Positions 14,125 to 20,022 of a stretch of DNA of 23,056 bases are shown piece by piece. The DNA is from CAYOHY01 sp964403885 (GTDB lineage Bacteria; Actinomycetota; Coriobacteriia; Anaerosomatales; PHET01). The DNA lies in NCBI GenBank assembly GCA_964403885.1, contig CAYOHY010000031.1, positions 1-23,056 of the forward strand, written 5' to 3'. Below the pieces are notes generated by a model. The model saw nothing but the letters and a program-made list of their open reading frames with translations, had not been told where the DNA came from and did no database searches. Each line of letters opens with the position of its first letter. The stretch's first letter is position 1. A program made the position numbers and the translations under genes.

Positions 14125-14403
14125 ATGCAGCTCCGAGATGGACACGTGATGACGTGTCTGGCGAGTGACTGTTCGTACAACTGCTCGTCGGAGTGCTGCG
14201 CTCCCAAGATCGAGGTGGGCGATGAGCACCCGATGTGCGACATGTACACCACCGCACCCGTCGAAAACATGAACCACAGCGCGCGGGTCTCGAAGTGCCT
14301 CGTGGGTGAGTGCCACTTCAACGCGGGTGCGTCGTGCGGCGCGGCCGGTGTCACGCTCACCAGGCACGCCGACCATGCGGATTGCGTCACCTATCGCGTG
14401 TGA
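14125..14403 (+). CDS. DUF1540 protein with two cysteine-rich repeats
   Basis: A protein of 92 residues built from two DUF1540-type modules. The first has C11-x4-C16-x3-C20-x3-C24-C25 and C38 (CLASDCSYNCSSECC ... MCDMY). The second has C58-x4-C63-x7-C71 and C87 (CLVGECHFN, then ASCGA and DCVTYR). DUF1540 proteins are small, probably metal-binding and of unknown role; a tandem pair is a common layout. The ATG at 14125 has GGAGGTGA seven bases upstream, whereas an upstream in-frame extension to 14017 covers the palindrome and is not credible. A strong terminator follows, so it is probably a single-gene transcript. Confidence 0.88.
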   Translation: MQLRDGHVMTCLASDCSYNCSSECCAPKIEVGDEHPMCDMYTTAPVENMNHSARVSKCLVGECHFNAGASCGAAGVTLTRHADHADCVTYRV

Positions 14404-14428
14404 CGCGCACGACAGGTGAGTCTGGCCG

Positions 14429-14454
14429 ACGGCCGCCCTCCGGGGCGGCCGTTT
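14429..14454 (+). terminator. Intrinsic terminator after the DUF1540 gene
   Basis: A perfect ten-base-pair stem, ACGGCCGCCC (14429-14438) and GGGCGGCCGT (14443-14452), closes a four-base TCCG loop and is followed by TTT. It begins 25 bases after the DUF1540 stop. The T tract is short, as is usual in high-GC bacteria. Confidence 0.75.
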
Positions 14455-14524
14455 CACGCTCGGGACATGCCGTCTGAGTTCCAGTGATATCCATCACGGT
14501 CATAGGAGGTCTCGCAGGAGTACG

Positions 14525-14548
14525 TTGGTGTCTCGGTGGCTGCATTGA
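14525..14548 (+). CDS. Possible seven-residue leader peptide before the response regulator
   Basis: TTG 14525 (or GTG 14528) opens a frame reading MVSRWLH and ending in TGA at 14546-14548. GGAG lies at 14517-14520, four to seven bases before it. The stop overlaps the GAGGGGG ribosome-binding site (14547-14553) of the response regulator gene, so it could couple translation of that gene. Such a short frame can arise by chance. Confidence 0.25.
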   Translation: MVSRWLH

Positions 14549-14562
14549 GGGGGTGGGCTTTG

Positions 14563-15201
14563 ATGTGCGCAGCGGTGGATTCGACCACAGGGCCTGGGGG
14601 TCATACGGTCGAGGGTGGTTGTGCCCACGAGAACGAGTGCCGCTTCTTCCAGGCGATCTCGGGAAGTCCCGTACTCAAGGTCAGGTTCGTGAGCATGCGC
14701 CACTACTGCAGGGGCGGCGACTTCGCGCAGTGCGCACGGTTCCGCGTGTACGCGACGGGCGGTTCCCCTCTGGACAACCTGCTGCCCACCGGTGACCTCG
14801 ATGCTTCGGTGACCGGCGTGCCCACCCGCGTGCTGGTGGTCGACGACGTCCCGGTGTTTCGCAAGCTCATGGAGGGCATGGTGGGCAAGTCGGTCGAGGG
14901 CGCCGAGATCATTCCCGCCGATAACGGCTCACACGCTCTGAACGTGCTGGCTCGCAACCAAGTCGACCTCGTGGTCACCGACTTCAACATGCCGGGCATG
15001 GACGGCGACGAGCTGCTGGCCAAGATCCGCGAGACGCCCACGACGCGCAGCGTCCCTGTCATCGTGCTCTCCACAGAGACCGAGCCGGCCAAGCGAGAGC
15101 GGTGCCTCGTTCACGATCGCGTGCGCTGGGTGCAGAAGTCGCCGGACCACGCCGAGTTCGAGCGAGCGGTGCGTGCACTGCTCGTGGAAGGCCGCTGCTA
15201 G
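14563..15201 (+). CDS. Response regulator with N-terminal four-cysteine module
   Basis: A protein of 212 residues. Residues 20-63 carry C20-x5-C26, then YC49 and C57 in the pattern YCxxxxFxxCxRF, suggesting a four-cysteine metal or iron-sulfur site. A receiver domain fills residues 88-208: the acidic pair D94-D95, phospho-acceptor D140 (TDFNMPGMDG), switch S170 or T171, and K192 (QKSP, where the usual following residue is proline). There is no DNA-binding or enzymatic output domain, so it may act as a single-domain regulator whose input is modulated by the cysteine site. I chose ATG 14563 because GAGGGGG lies nine bases upstream; GTG 14536 is possible. The cognate kinase is not adjacent; the kinase at 20023 is one candidate. 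Confidence 0.85.
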   Translation: MCAAVDSTTGPGGHTVEGGCAHENECRFFQAISGSPVLKVRFVSMRHYCRGGDFAQCARFRVYATGGSPLDNLLPTGDLDASVTGVPTRVLVVDDVPVFRKLMEGMVGKSVEGAEIIPADNGSHALNVLARNQVDLVVTDFNMPGMDGDELLAKIRETPTTRSVPVIVLSTETEPAKRERCLVHDRVRWVQKSPDHAEFERAVRALLVEGRC

Positions 15202-15204
15202 CCC

Positions 15205-15666
15205 TCAGGCCAGAGCCGCATCCACGGCCGCGAGCGCGTGAAGCCGCGCGGTGGGGAAGAGCGGGCATGAGATGTCGGCTTCCCTGACGAGCAGCTCGAT
15301 CTCCGTGCAGCCGCTGACCACGCCCTGTGCGCCCCTCGCGATCAGCGTCTCGATGATGCGCAGGTACTCGGCGCGCGAATCGGCGTCCACCACGCCGCAG
15401 ACGAGCTCGCGATAGATGACGTCGTGGACGATCGTACGATCCGGCTCGTCGGGCACCACGACGTCGATCCCGTGTGCCGTCAGGCGGTCTCGGTAGAAGC
15501 CCATCTCCATGGTGTAGCGCGTTCCCAGCAGCGCCACGCGGTCGAGTCCCGCGTCGAGCACCGCGGCGGCGGTCGCGTCTGCGATGTGCAGCAGGGGGAT
15601 GGAAACGGCGGCGGCCACCTCATCGGCCAGAAGGTGCATGGTGTTGGTGCAGATGAGCAGCAGCTC
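15205..15666 (-). CDS. Aspartate/glutamate racemase family protein, 5' end in gap 4
   Basis: The last 153 residues are visible. They include the catalytic-cysteine region ICTNTMHLLAD, the strand VALLGTRYTMEMGFYRD, and the second catalytic-cysteine motif GCTEIELLV, all characteristic of the cofactor-independent aspartate/glutamate racemase fold of about 230 residues. The first third, with the N-terminal nucleophile-side strands, lies in the gap. Such enzymes interconvert D- and L-amino acids or act on related substrates such as hydantoins and maleate. It lies downstream of an AzlC permease on the same strand and ends three bases after the stop of the convergent response regulator. Confidence 0.85.
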   Translation of the reverse strand, partial: ELLLICTNTMHLLADEVAAAVSIPLLHIADATAAAVLDAGLDRVALLGTRYTMEMGFYRDRLTAHGIDVVVPDEPDRTIVHDVIYRELVCGVVDADSRAEYLRIIETLIARGAQGVVSGCTEIELLVREADISCPLFPTARLHALAAVDAALA

Positions 15667-15766
15667 NNNNNNNNNNNNNNNNNNNNNNNNNNNNNNNNNN
15701 NNNNNNNNNNNNNNNNNNNNNNNNNNNNNNNNNNNNNNNNNNNNNNNNNNNNNNNNNNNNNNNNNN
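15667..15766. other. Assembly gap 4 (100 N)
   Basis: Exactly 100 N between the AzlC and racemase genes. It hides the AzlC C-terminus and the racemase N-terminus, more than 100 bases together, and could also hide an azlD gene, which usually follows azlC. Confidence 0.95.
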
Positions 15767-16314
15767 GAGTCTTTGAGCGACGGGGCCAGCATCGCGAGGA
15801 ACACGAGAGGTACCGCGAAGTCGAGGCCCCACGAGGCGGGGATGATGGGGCCCACGAGCGCCCCGGCCAGATTCGAGACCTGCCAGACGCTGGCGAGCAT
15901 GATCCAGCAGCCCATGTAGTACCAGATGACATCGACGTCGGTGCGGAAGCGACCCTTGGTCATGGTGGAGGCGTAGTTCTGGTCGACAAGCATGTGGCCC
16001 AGGATGGGGCGCAGCCATCCCGGCGCTTCGCCCAGCACCGGCGCGATCGAGGTCGAGTAGATGAACATGCGCGCGTTCACGATCAGCGCGGTGAGCAACG
16101 CGACCCACAGCGGCGCCCCGTCGCCAAAGAGCGTGGTGGCCACGATCTGTGAGGCGCCGGCGTTGACGAGCACCGACATCCCCATCGCCTCGGCCACGCC
16201 AAAGCCGGCGTGGATGACGGCGGCACCCGCCACAAGCCCGAAGGGGACGATGCCCACGGTGATGGGCGCCACTTCCTTCATGCCAGCGAGAATGCTGTGG
16301 GTGCGCTGAGACAC
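15767..16314 (-). CDS. azlC: AzlC-family branched-chain amino acid permease, 3' end in gap 4
   Basis: 182 residues are visible of about 230. GMKEVAPITVGIVPFGLVAGA, the segment VNAGASQIVATTLFGDGAP and the pattern LIVNARMFIYSTSIAPVL, followed by DQNYASTMTKGRF, are the AzlC signature. AzlC with its small partner AzlD exports branched-chain amino acids and analogues. I start at GTG 16314, with GGAGGAACC directly before it; the frame is open further upstream only as a shadow of the LysE gene. It is divergent from the LysE/ArgO gene, with 40 bases between the starts, so the two exporters share a promoter region. Confidence 0.9.
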
Positions 16315-16341
16315 GGTTCCTCCATGGGTGAGTAGCGATGG

Positions 16342-16347
16342 TAACAT
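16342..16347 (+). promoter_or_regulatory. Leaderless-type -10 element TAACAT before the LysE gene
   Basis: TAACAT fits TANNNT and is followed by exactly seven bases and the ATG at 16355, with no ribosome-binding site between. This predicts a transcript starting at or next to the start codon. Confidence 0.5.
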
Positions 16348-16354
16348 CCGCGCC

Positions 16355-16984
16355 ATGACTCTCTCCGCATATCTCGCCGGCATGGGCCTGGGCGCCTCAC
16401 TCATCATCGCCATCGGCGCGCAGAACGCCTTCGTGCTGCGCCAGGGGCTTGTGCGGCGATTCGCTGTGCCGGTCGCGGCGGTGTGCGTGATCGTCGACTG
16501 GACGCTGATCGCCGCCGGCGCGATGGGCTTTGGCGCGCTCGTCGAGCGATTCCCGCCGCTGATGGCGGTCGCCGCGTGGGGCGGGGCGGCGTTTCTGGGC
16601 GTCTACGGCACGCTGGCGTTTCGCTCGGCGGCTCACCCGGGGTCGTTGCACGCCGATGAGCCCGGTCGCGGCAGGGGCGCCGCCACGCTGGGTGCGGCGC
16701 TGACCACCGTCTTGGCCGTGTCGCTGCTCAACCCGCACGTCTACCTCGACACGGTGGTGCTGCTGGGCAGCGTGGCGTCGCAGTACCCCGGAGCCGAGCG
16801 GGTGGCGTTCGTGCTGGGAGCGGGCACCGCGTCGTCGGTGTGGTTCTTTGGGCTGGCGCTGGGCGCAGGGCTCGTCGCACCGTGGTTCGAGCGCGAGTCC
16901 GCGTGGCGGATCCTCGACGTGGTGATCGGCTGCGTGATGTGGTGGATCGCTGCGGGCCTCGTGTGGGGCCAGCTCGCCGGCTAG
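16355..16984 (+). CDS. LysE/ArgO-family amino acid exporter
   Basis: A protein of 209 residues with six predicted membrane segments. GASLIIAIGAQNAFVLRQGL at the N-terminus and SLLNPHVYLDTVVLLGS in the second half are the conserved LysE/ArgO signatures for export of lysine, arginine or their toxic analogues. The transcript is probably leaderless (see 16342-16347). It is divergent from azlC and convergent with the REC-PAS gene: the two stop codons share CTAG at 16981-16984. In relatives a LysG/ArgP-type LysR regulator lies beside this gene; none is adjacent here. Confidence 0.94.
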   Translation: MTLSAYLAGMGLGASLIIAIGAQNAFVLRQGLVRRFAVPVAAVCVIVDWTLIAAGAMGFGALVERFPPLMAVAAWGGAAFLGVYGTLAFRSAAHPGSLHADEPGRGRGAATLGAALTTVLAVSLLNPHVYLDTVVLLGSVASQYPGAERVAFVLGAGTASSVWFFGLALGAGLVAPWFERESAWRILDVVIGCVMWWIAAGLVWGQLAG

Positions 16985-17727
16985 GCGGGAGGCGCGACCC
17001 AGGGCTGGGTGACGTGCAGGAACAGCCGGTCGCCGTTGCCCACCTTGGTCGCGAGCGGGTACACCGAGACCCGCATGTCGCCCATCACGGTTCCGATCAT
17101 GCGCTCGGCGGGCTTGCCGGTGGTCGCGCACTCGTCGAGCGGGCAGCCCTGTGCGACCTGCCCGTCCTCGTGCATCTCCTGATTGCAGTACACGTAGCAC
17201 GCGCCCACGCCGGTCTCGGTAGCCTCGTAGAACGCGCCGTTGGCGAGCACCACGTGGTGGTAGGCGTCGAGGATCATCGTCGGGTACGGGAATCCGCGCA
17301 GCACCGCCTCGATGCTCAACACGTTCTCGGAGTTGTCCATGGTTCCCACGAGCATGTCCACCAGCCGAGACAGGTCCCATGGGTCGAACGGCTTGGCGAT
17401 CACCTTGGTCACGCCGGGGTAGTGCTTGGGCGCCTCGCCGGGCTCAAGGCCCTCAGGGAGCACCAGCACGATGGGAAGGTCGCGGTTGGCTCGGTTCTGC
17501 CTGATGAGGCGCACCAGCTCCAGGCCGGTCATGTCCGGCATCGCGAGGTCGATGATCGCGCAGTCACACGTCTCGCCGGAGAGCGCGGTGATCGCGTCGG
17601 CGCCGTTGCCCGCTTCGACGGTGTAGTAGCGGCCGGTGCTCTCAAGCGCTATGGACTCGAGGTTTCTCGGCACGAACTCGTCGTCGACGATGAGGATCCT
17701 GTGCGTGGGTGCGTGCGTGTCGAACAT
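16981..17727 (-). CDS. Receiver-PAS protein with C-terminal cysteine cluster
   Basis: A protein of 248 residues. The receiver domain (8-128) has the acidic pair D15-D16, phospho-acceptor D60 (IIDLAMPDMTG) and K112 (IAKPF). The usual switch serine/threonine on strand four is replaced by leucine (L90 in VLVLP). A PAS-like domain follows (about 138-245; FPYPTMILDAYHHVVLANGAF). Inserted in it are C177, C181, C195 and C200, in the pattern CYVYC then GCPLDECATTGKP, where CPL-x-x-C-x-x-TG-x-P is recurrent in signalling PAS domains. A metal or redox role is inference. There is no output domain. It lies downstream of the TspO gene on the same strand. Confidence 0.82.
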   Translation of the reverse strand: MFDTHAPTHRILIVDDEFVPRNLESIALESTGRYYTVEAGNGADAITALSGETCDCAIIDLAMPDMTGLELVRLIRQNRANRDLPIVLVLPEGLEPGEAPKHYPGVTKVIAKPFDPWDLSRLVDMLVGTMDNSENVLSIEAVLRGFPYPTMILDAYHHVVLANGAFYEATETGVGACYVYCNQEMHEDGQVAQGCPLDECATTGKPAERMIGTVMGDMRVSVYPLATKVGNGDRLFLHVTQPWVAPPA

Positions 17728-17776
17728 CGTTTCCCCCCGATGCTGTGCGGTGAGTTCTCTTGAAAGCCCCCTGCGA

Positions 17777-17813
17777 GGGACATGGCTTGCACATTCTTCC
17801 TACGCCATGTCCC
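17777..17813. repeat. 37-base inverted repeat between TspO and REC-PAS genes
   Basis: Perfect ten-base arms GGGACATGGC (17777-17786) and GCCATGTCCC (17804-17813) flank a 17-base spacer. It lies 42 bases after the TspO stop and 50 bases before the REC-PAS start, both on the minus strand. No T-run follows. It could be a terminator for the TspO transcript or an operator for the REC-PAS gene. Confidence 0.5.
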
Positions 17814-17854
17814 GTGAAACTCCTGCCGACGAACGTTGCGGTGATGCCGAGAAG

Positions 17855-18250
17855 CTAGCGATTCATCCACGTGATCGAGACTTGCAGTACCGAGGCGGTG
17901 GCGACCCACGCCAGATACGGGATGAGCGCGAGGCTCGCACCTCGTCCATACGGCCAGAAGGCGACCATGCACCACACGATCGTGACCAGGACGATCAGGA
18001 TGTCTGCCGTGGCGAGCGGCAGGTTGCGCAGGCCGAACTGGATGGGCGTGAAGGCCACGTTGGCCGCCATGTTGAGGGCGATCGGCAGCAGGACCCACGA
18101 CGGAATCTGGCCGCGAACGACCTTGAACACCACGTAGCCGAACGTCGCGATGATGAGCGGGTAGAGCAGAGACCAGATCGTGCCGATGACCCCCGGTGCG
18201 GGCGTCCATGACGGTTTAGCGAGGCTGTCGTACCAGGTCATTCGGTCCAT
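17855..18250 (-). CDS. TspO/MBR family membrane protein, short form
   Basis: A protein of 131 residues. WYDSLAKPSWTPAPGVIGTIW, then LLYPLII, NMAANVAFTPIQFGL and LIPYLAWVATASVLQVSITW, are TspO/peripheral benzodiazepine receptor signatures; relatives bind porphyrins and cholesterol-like ligands. Usual bacterial members have about 155 residues and five helices. Here the protein begins directly at the WYxxLxKPxWTP loop, so the first helix is missing and four helices remain. The upstream GyrI-like gene ends five bases before this ATG, and the overlapping frame there is not hydrophobic, so a hidden first helix is unlikely. The two genes are probably co-transcribed. Confidence 0.88.
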   Translation of the reverse strand: MDRMTWYDSLAKPSWTPAPGVIGTIWSLLYPLIIATFGYVVFKVVRGQIPSWVLLPIALNMAANVAFTPIQFGLRNLPLATADILIVLVTIVWCMVAFWPYGRGASLALIPYLAWVATASVLQVSITWMNR

Positions 18251-18255
18251 GTCGC

Positions 18256-18723
18256 CTACCGTCCGTCGACCGGCATACGCACCTCGGTCAGGTACTCGGA
18301 CGGCGGCACCTTCGCCGGATCCGAGAGGTAGAGCTCCTCAGGGGGGCCCACGATCCGCAGACCTTCGGCGGCGACCCACTCGCCCAAGAGCCGATACGTC
18401 TCGGCGATCGTCTCGTACGGTCCCTTGTGGACGGCCCACGCGACCTGCGCGGCGTCGAGCGGCTTGACGCCCACGCCGGAATCGTCCGGTGCGCTGGGCT
18501 CGCCGGCGACCACCGGGGCCCGCACCTCCCAGACCGCTTCCTCGATGGGGGCGGCTGCGGGGTCGGTGAAGTAGCAGGCACGCGGCTCACCGGACGGCTG
18601 GAGTCCGTGCTGCGCAACCCAGCCGTAGAGCCGGCCCAGGGCTTGCGGCATCTGCTCGTAGGATCCGTGCATCTCGATGAACGCGACCGTCATGGGGTCG
18701 ACCGTCTTGATCTCGAACGACAT
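18256..18723 (-). CDS. GyrI-like effector-binding domain protein
   Basis: A protein of 155 residues with two repeats of the AraC-effector-binding/GyrI fold: VAFIEMHGSYEQMPQALGRLYGWVAQHGLQ with GEPRACYFTDP, and AWAVHKGPYETIAETYRLLGEWV with GPPEELYLSDP followed by TEVRMPV. This stand-alone type differs from the other GyrI-like protein at 5037-5493. Such proteins bind small cations or drugs; the ligand is unknown. The ATG at 18723 is preceded by GGAGGTG six bases upstream. It is followed after five bases by the TspO gene, so the two probably form an operon in which both products might handle hydrophobic small molecules. Confidence 0.88.
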   Translation of the reverse strand: MSFEIKTVDPMTVAFIEMHGSYEQMPQALGRLYGWVAQHGLQPSGEPRACYFTDPAAAPIEEAVWEVRAPVVAGEPSAPDDSGVGVKPLDAAQVAWAVHKGPYETIAETYRLLGEWVAAEGLRIVGPPEELYLSDPAKVPPSEYLTEVRMPVDGR

Positions 18724-18790
18724 GTGAAACACCTCCACGGGGGTGTGTACCCGCTTGTTGCCCGTGGAACCTGGGAACGCACAGGGTGCT

Positions 18791-18917
18791 GGAGGTGATN
18801 NNNNNNNNNNNNNNNNNNNNNNNNNNNNNNNNNNNNNNNNNNNNNNNNNNNNNNNNNNNNNNNNNNNNNNNNNNNNNNNNNNNNNNNNNNNNNNNNNNNG
18901 AGATCGTCGACAAGTAG
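18791..18917 (+). CDS. Probable small plus-strand gene hidden in gap 5
   Basis: The sequence immediately left of the gap reads GGAGGTGAT (18791-18799), an excellent ribosome-binding site for a plus-strand gene starting just inside the gap. Immediately right of it the reading EIVDK then TAG (18900-18917) looks like a gene end on the same strand. Together they suggest that a gene, of unknown size and product, lies in the unresolved sequence, divergent from the GyrI-like gene. Frame and content cannot be verified. Confidence 0.3.
18800..18899. other. Assembly gap 5 (100 N)
   Basis: Exactly 100 N between the GyrI-like gene and the second EamA gene; see the probable hidden gene at 18791-18917. 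Confidence 0.95.
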
Positions 18918-18928
18918 CGGCCATGGCG

Positions 18929-18934
18929 TAGAGT
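18929..18934 (+). promoter_or_regulatory. Leaderless-type -10 element TAGAGT before the second EamA gene
   Basis: TAGAGT fits TANNNT, with exactly seven bases to the ATG at 18942 and no ribosome-binding site. This is the third such start in the window. Confidence 0.45.
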
Positions 18935-18941
18935 GGCTCGA

Positions 18942-19874
18942 ATGAGACGACTCCCTGACTCCACGCTCGGCGCGCTGCTCGGTCTGCTCGGCGCCGCGAT
19001 CTTCAGCCTCACCCTGCCCATGACCCGGCTCGCGCTCGAATCCTTTGGGCCGGTCACGGTGTCGTTGGGCCGATCGGTCATCGCCGCGTGTGTGGCGCTG
19101 CCCATCCTGCTGATCACCAAGGCGCCACGACCGTCCGCCCTGCAGTGGCGACGCCTGGCGGTGGTCTCGGTGGGGGTGATCGTGGGGTTCCCGCTGTTCT
19201 CGGCGATCGCGATGCAGTACGTGCCCGCGTCGCACGGCGCGGTCCTCAACGGCGTGCTGCCGCTCATCACGGCCGCGTGGGCCGCGGTGCTGTTGGGCGA
19301 GCGGCCGTCGCGCTCCTTTTGGCTGTGGGCGGTGGCGGGCAGCAGCCTCGTGGTGGGCTTCGCGGTGTGGCGGGGTGCGGGCGGCGGGGCCGGCATCGCG
19401 GACGCGGCCATGCTCGTGGCTCTGGTGCTGTGCGGGCTGGGCTACGCCGAGGGTGGGCGCCTGTCGCAGCAGCTGGGCGGGTGGCAGACCATCTGTTGGG
19501 CGCTCGTGTTGAGCGCGCCGGTCCTCTCGGTGGCGGTCGCGGTCTCGCTGTGGATCTCGCCGCCTAGCCATGTCGTCCCCAGCGCCCTGGTGGGGATGGC
19601 GTACGTGTCGTTTGGCAGCATGCTGGCGGGGTTCTTCGCCTGGTACTCGGGGCTCGCGCTTGGCGGGGTGGCGCGCGTGGGCCAGCTGCAGCTGCTTCAA
19701 CCGTTCATGACGCTCGCGGCCGCCGCGCTGTTCTTTGGCGAGACGGTCATGCCGGGCAGCTGGTTCTTCGCGATGGCGGTCGTGGCGTGCGTGGCGGCGG
19801 GCCGTCGCGCGACCGTCGCCAGACCCGCGAGCGAGAAGGCGCCGGCAGGCGATCTCGCGCTGGACGAGGCCTAG
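18942..19874 (+). CDS. EamA-family (DMT) exporter
   Basis: A protein of 310 residues with ten membrane segments in two EamA repeats (IFSLTLPMTRLALESFGPV in the first, LLQPFMTLAAAALFFGETV at the end of the second) and a polar C-terminal tail. Likely an exporter of amino acids or related metabolites. I chose ATG 18942 over GTG 18933 because the TANNNT-N7-ATG layout predicts a leaderless start there. It lies just after gap 5 and 148 bases before the kinase gene. It differs clearly in sequence from the EamA proteins at 11769 and 22155. Confidence 0.92.
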   Translation: MRRLPDSTLGALLGLLGAAIFSLTLPMTRLALESFGPVTVSLGRSVIAACVALPILLITKAPRPSALQWRRLAVVSVGVIVGFPLFSAIAMQYVPASHGAVLNGVLPLITAAWAAVLLGERPSRSFWLWAVAGSSLVVGFAVWRGAGGGAGIADAAMLVALVLCGLGYAEGGRLSQQLGGWQTICWALVLSAPVLSVAVAVSLWISPPSHVVPSALVGMAYVSFGSMLAGFFAWYSGLALGGVARVGQLQLLQPFMTLAAAALFFGETVMPGSWFFAMAVVACVAAGRRATVARPASEKAPAGDLALDEA

Positions 19875-19924
19875 TCCCCCAGGCGACGCGTTGTCGCAAG
19901 GCGACCTTCTCGGCCTCTGTCGAT

Positions 19925-19930
19925 TATGCT
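19925..19930 (+). promoter_or_regulatory. Candidate -10 TATGCT for the histidine kinase gene
   Basis: TATGCT matches four of six bases of TATAAT and lies about 93 bases before the kinase ATG. I see no clear -35 element. A start here would place the hairpin at 19939-19966 at the very beginning of the mRNA leader. Confidence 0.3.
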
Positions 19931-19938
19931 GACCTGCA

Positions 19939-19966
19939 GTGCGCCATCGCCTGATAGATGGCGCAC
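19939..19966. repeat. Perfect hairpin between the EamA and kinase genes
   Basis: Arms GTGCGCCATC (19939-19948) and GATGGCGCAC (19957-19966) pair perfectly over ten bases around the eight-base loop GCCTGATA. There is no T-run after it. It lies 65 bases past the EamA stop and 57 bases before the kinase start, so it may be a terminator for the first gene or a leader structure or operator for the second. Confidence 0.5.
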
Positions 19967-20022
19967 GCCGCCGAGACCATCATGGGGAGTGATCGGGTCG
20001 GTGGCAGGGAGGGGGGTTCGCT

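Noticed and set aside
16315..16413. Upstream extension of AzlC
   Set aside because: Antisense to the LysE start; GTG 16314 has its own GGAGGA site.
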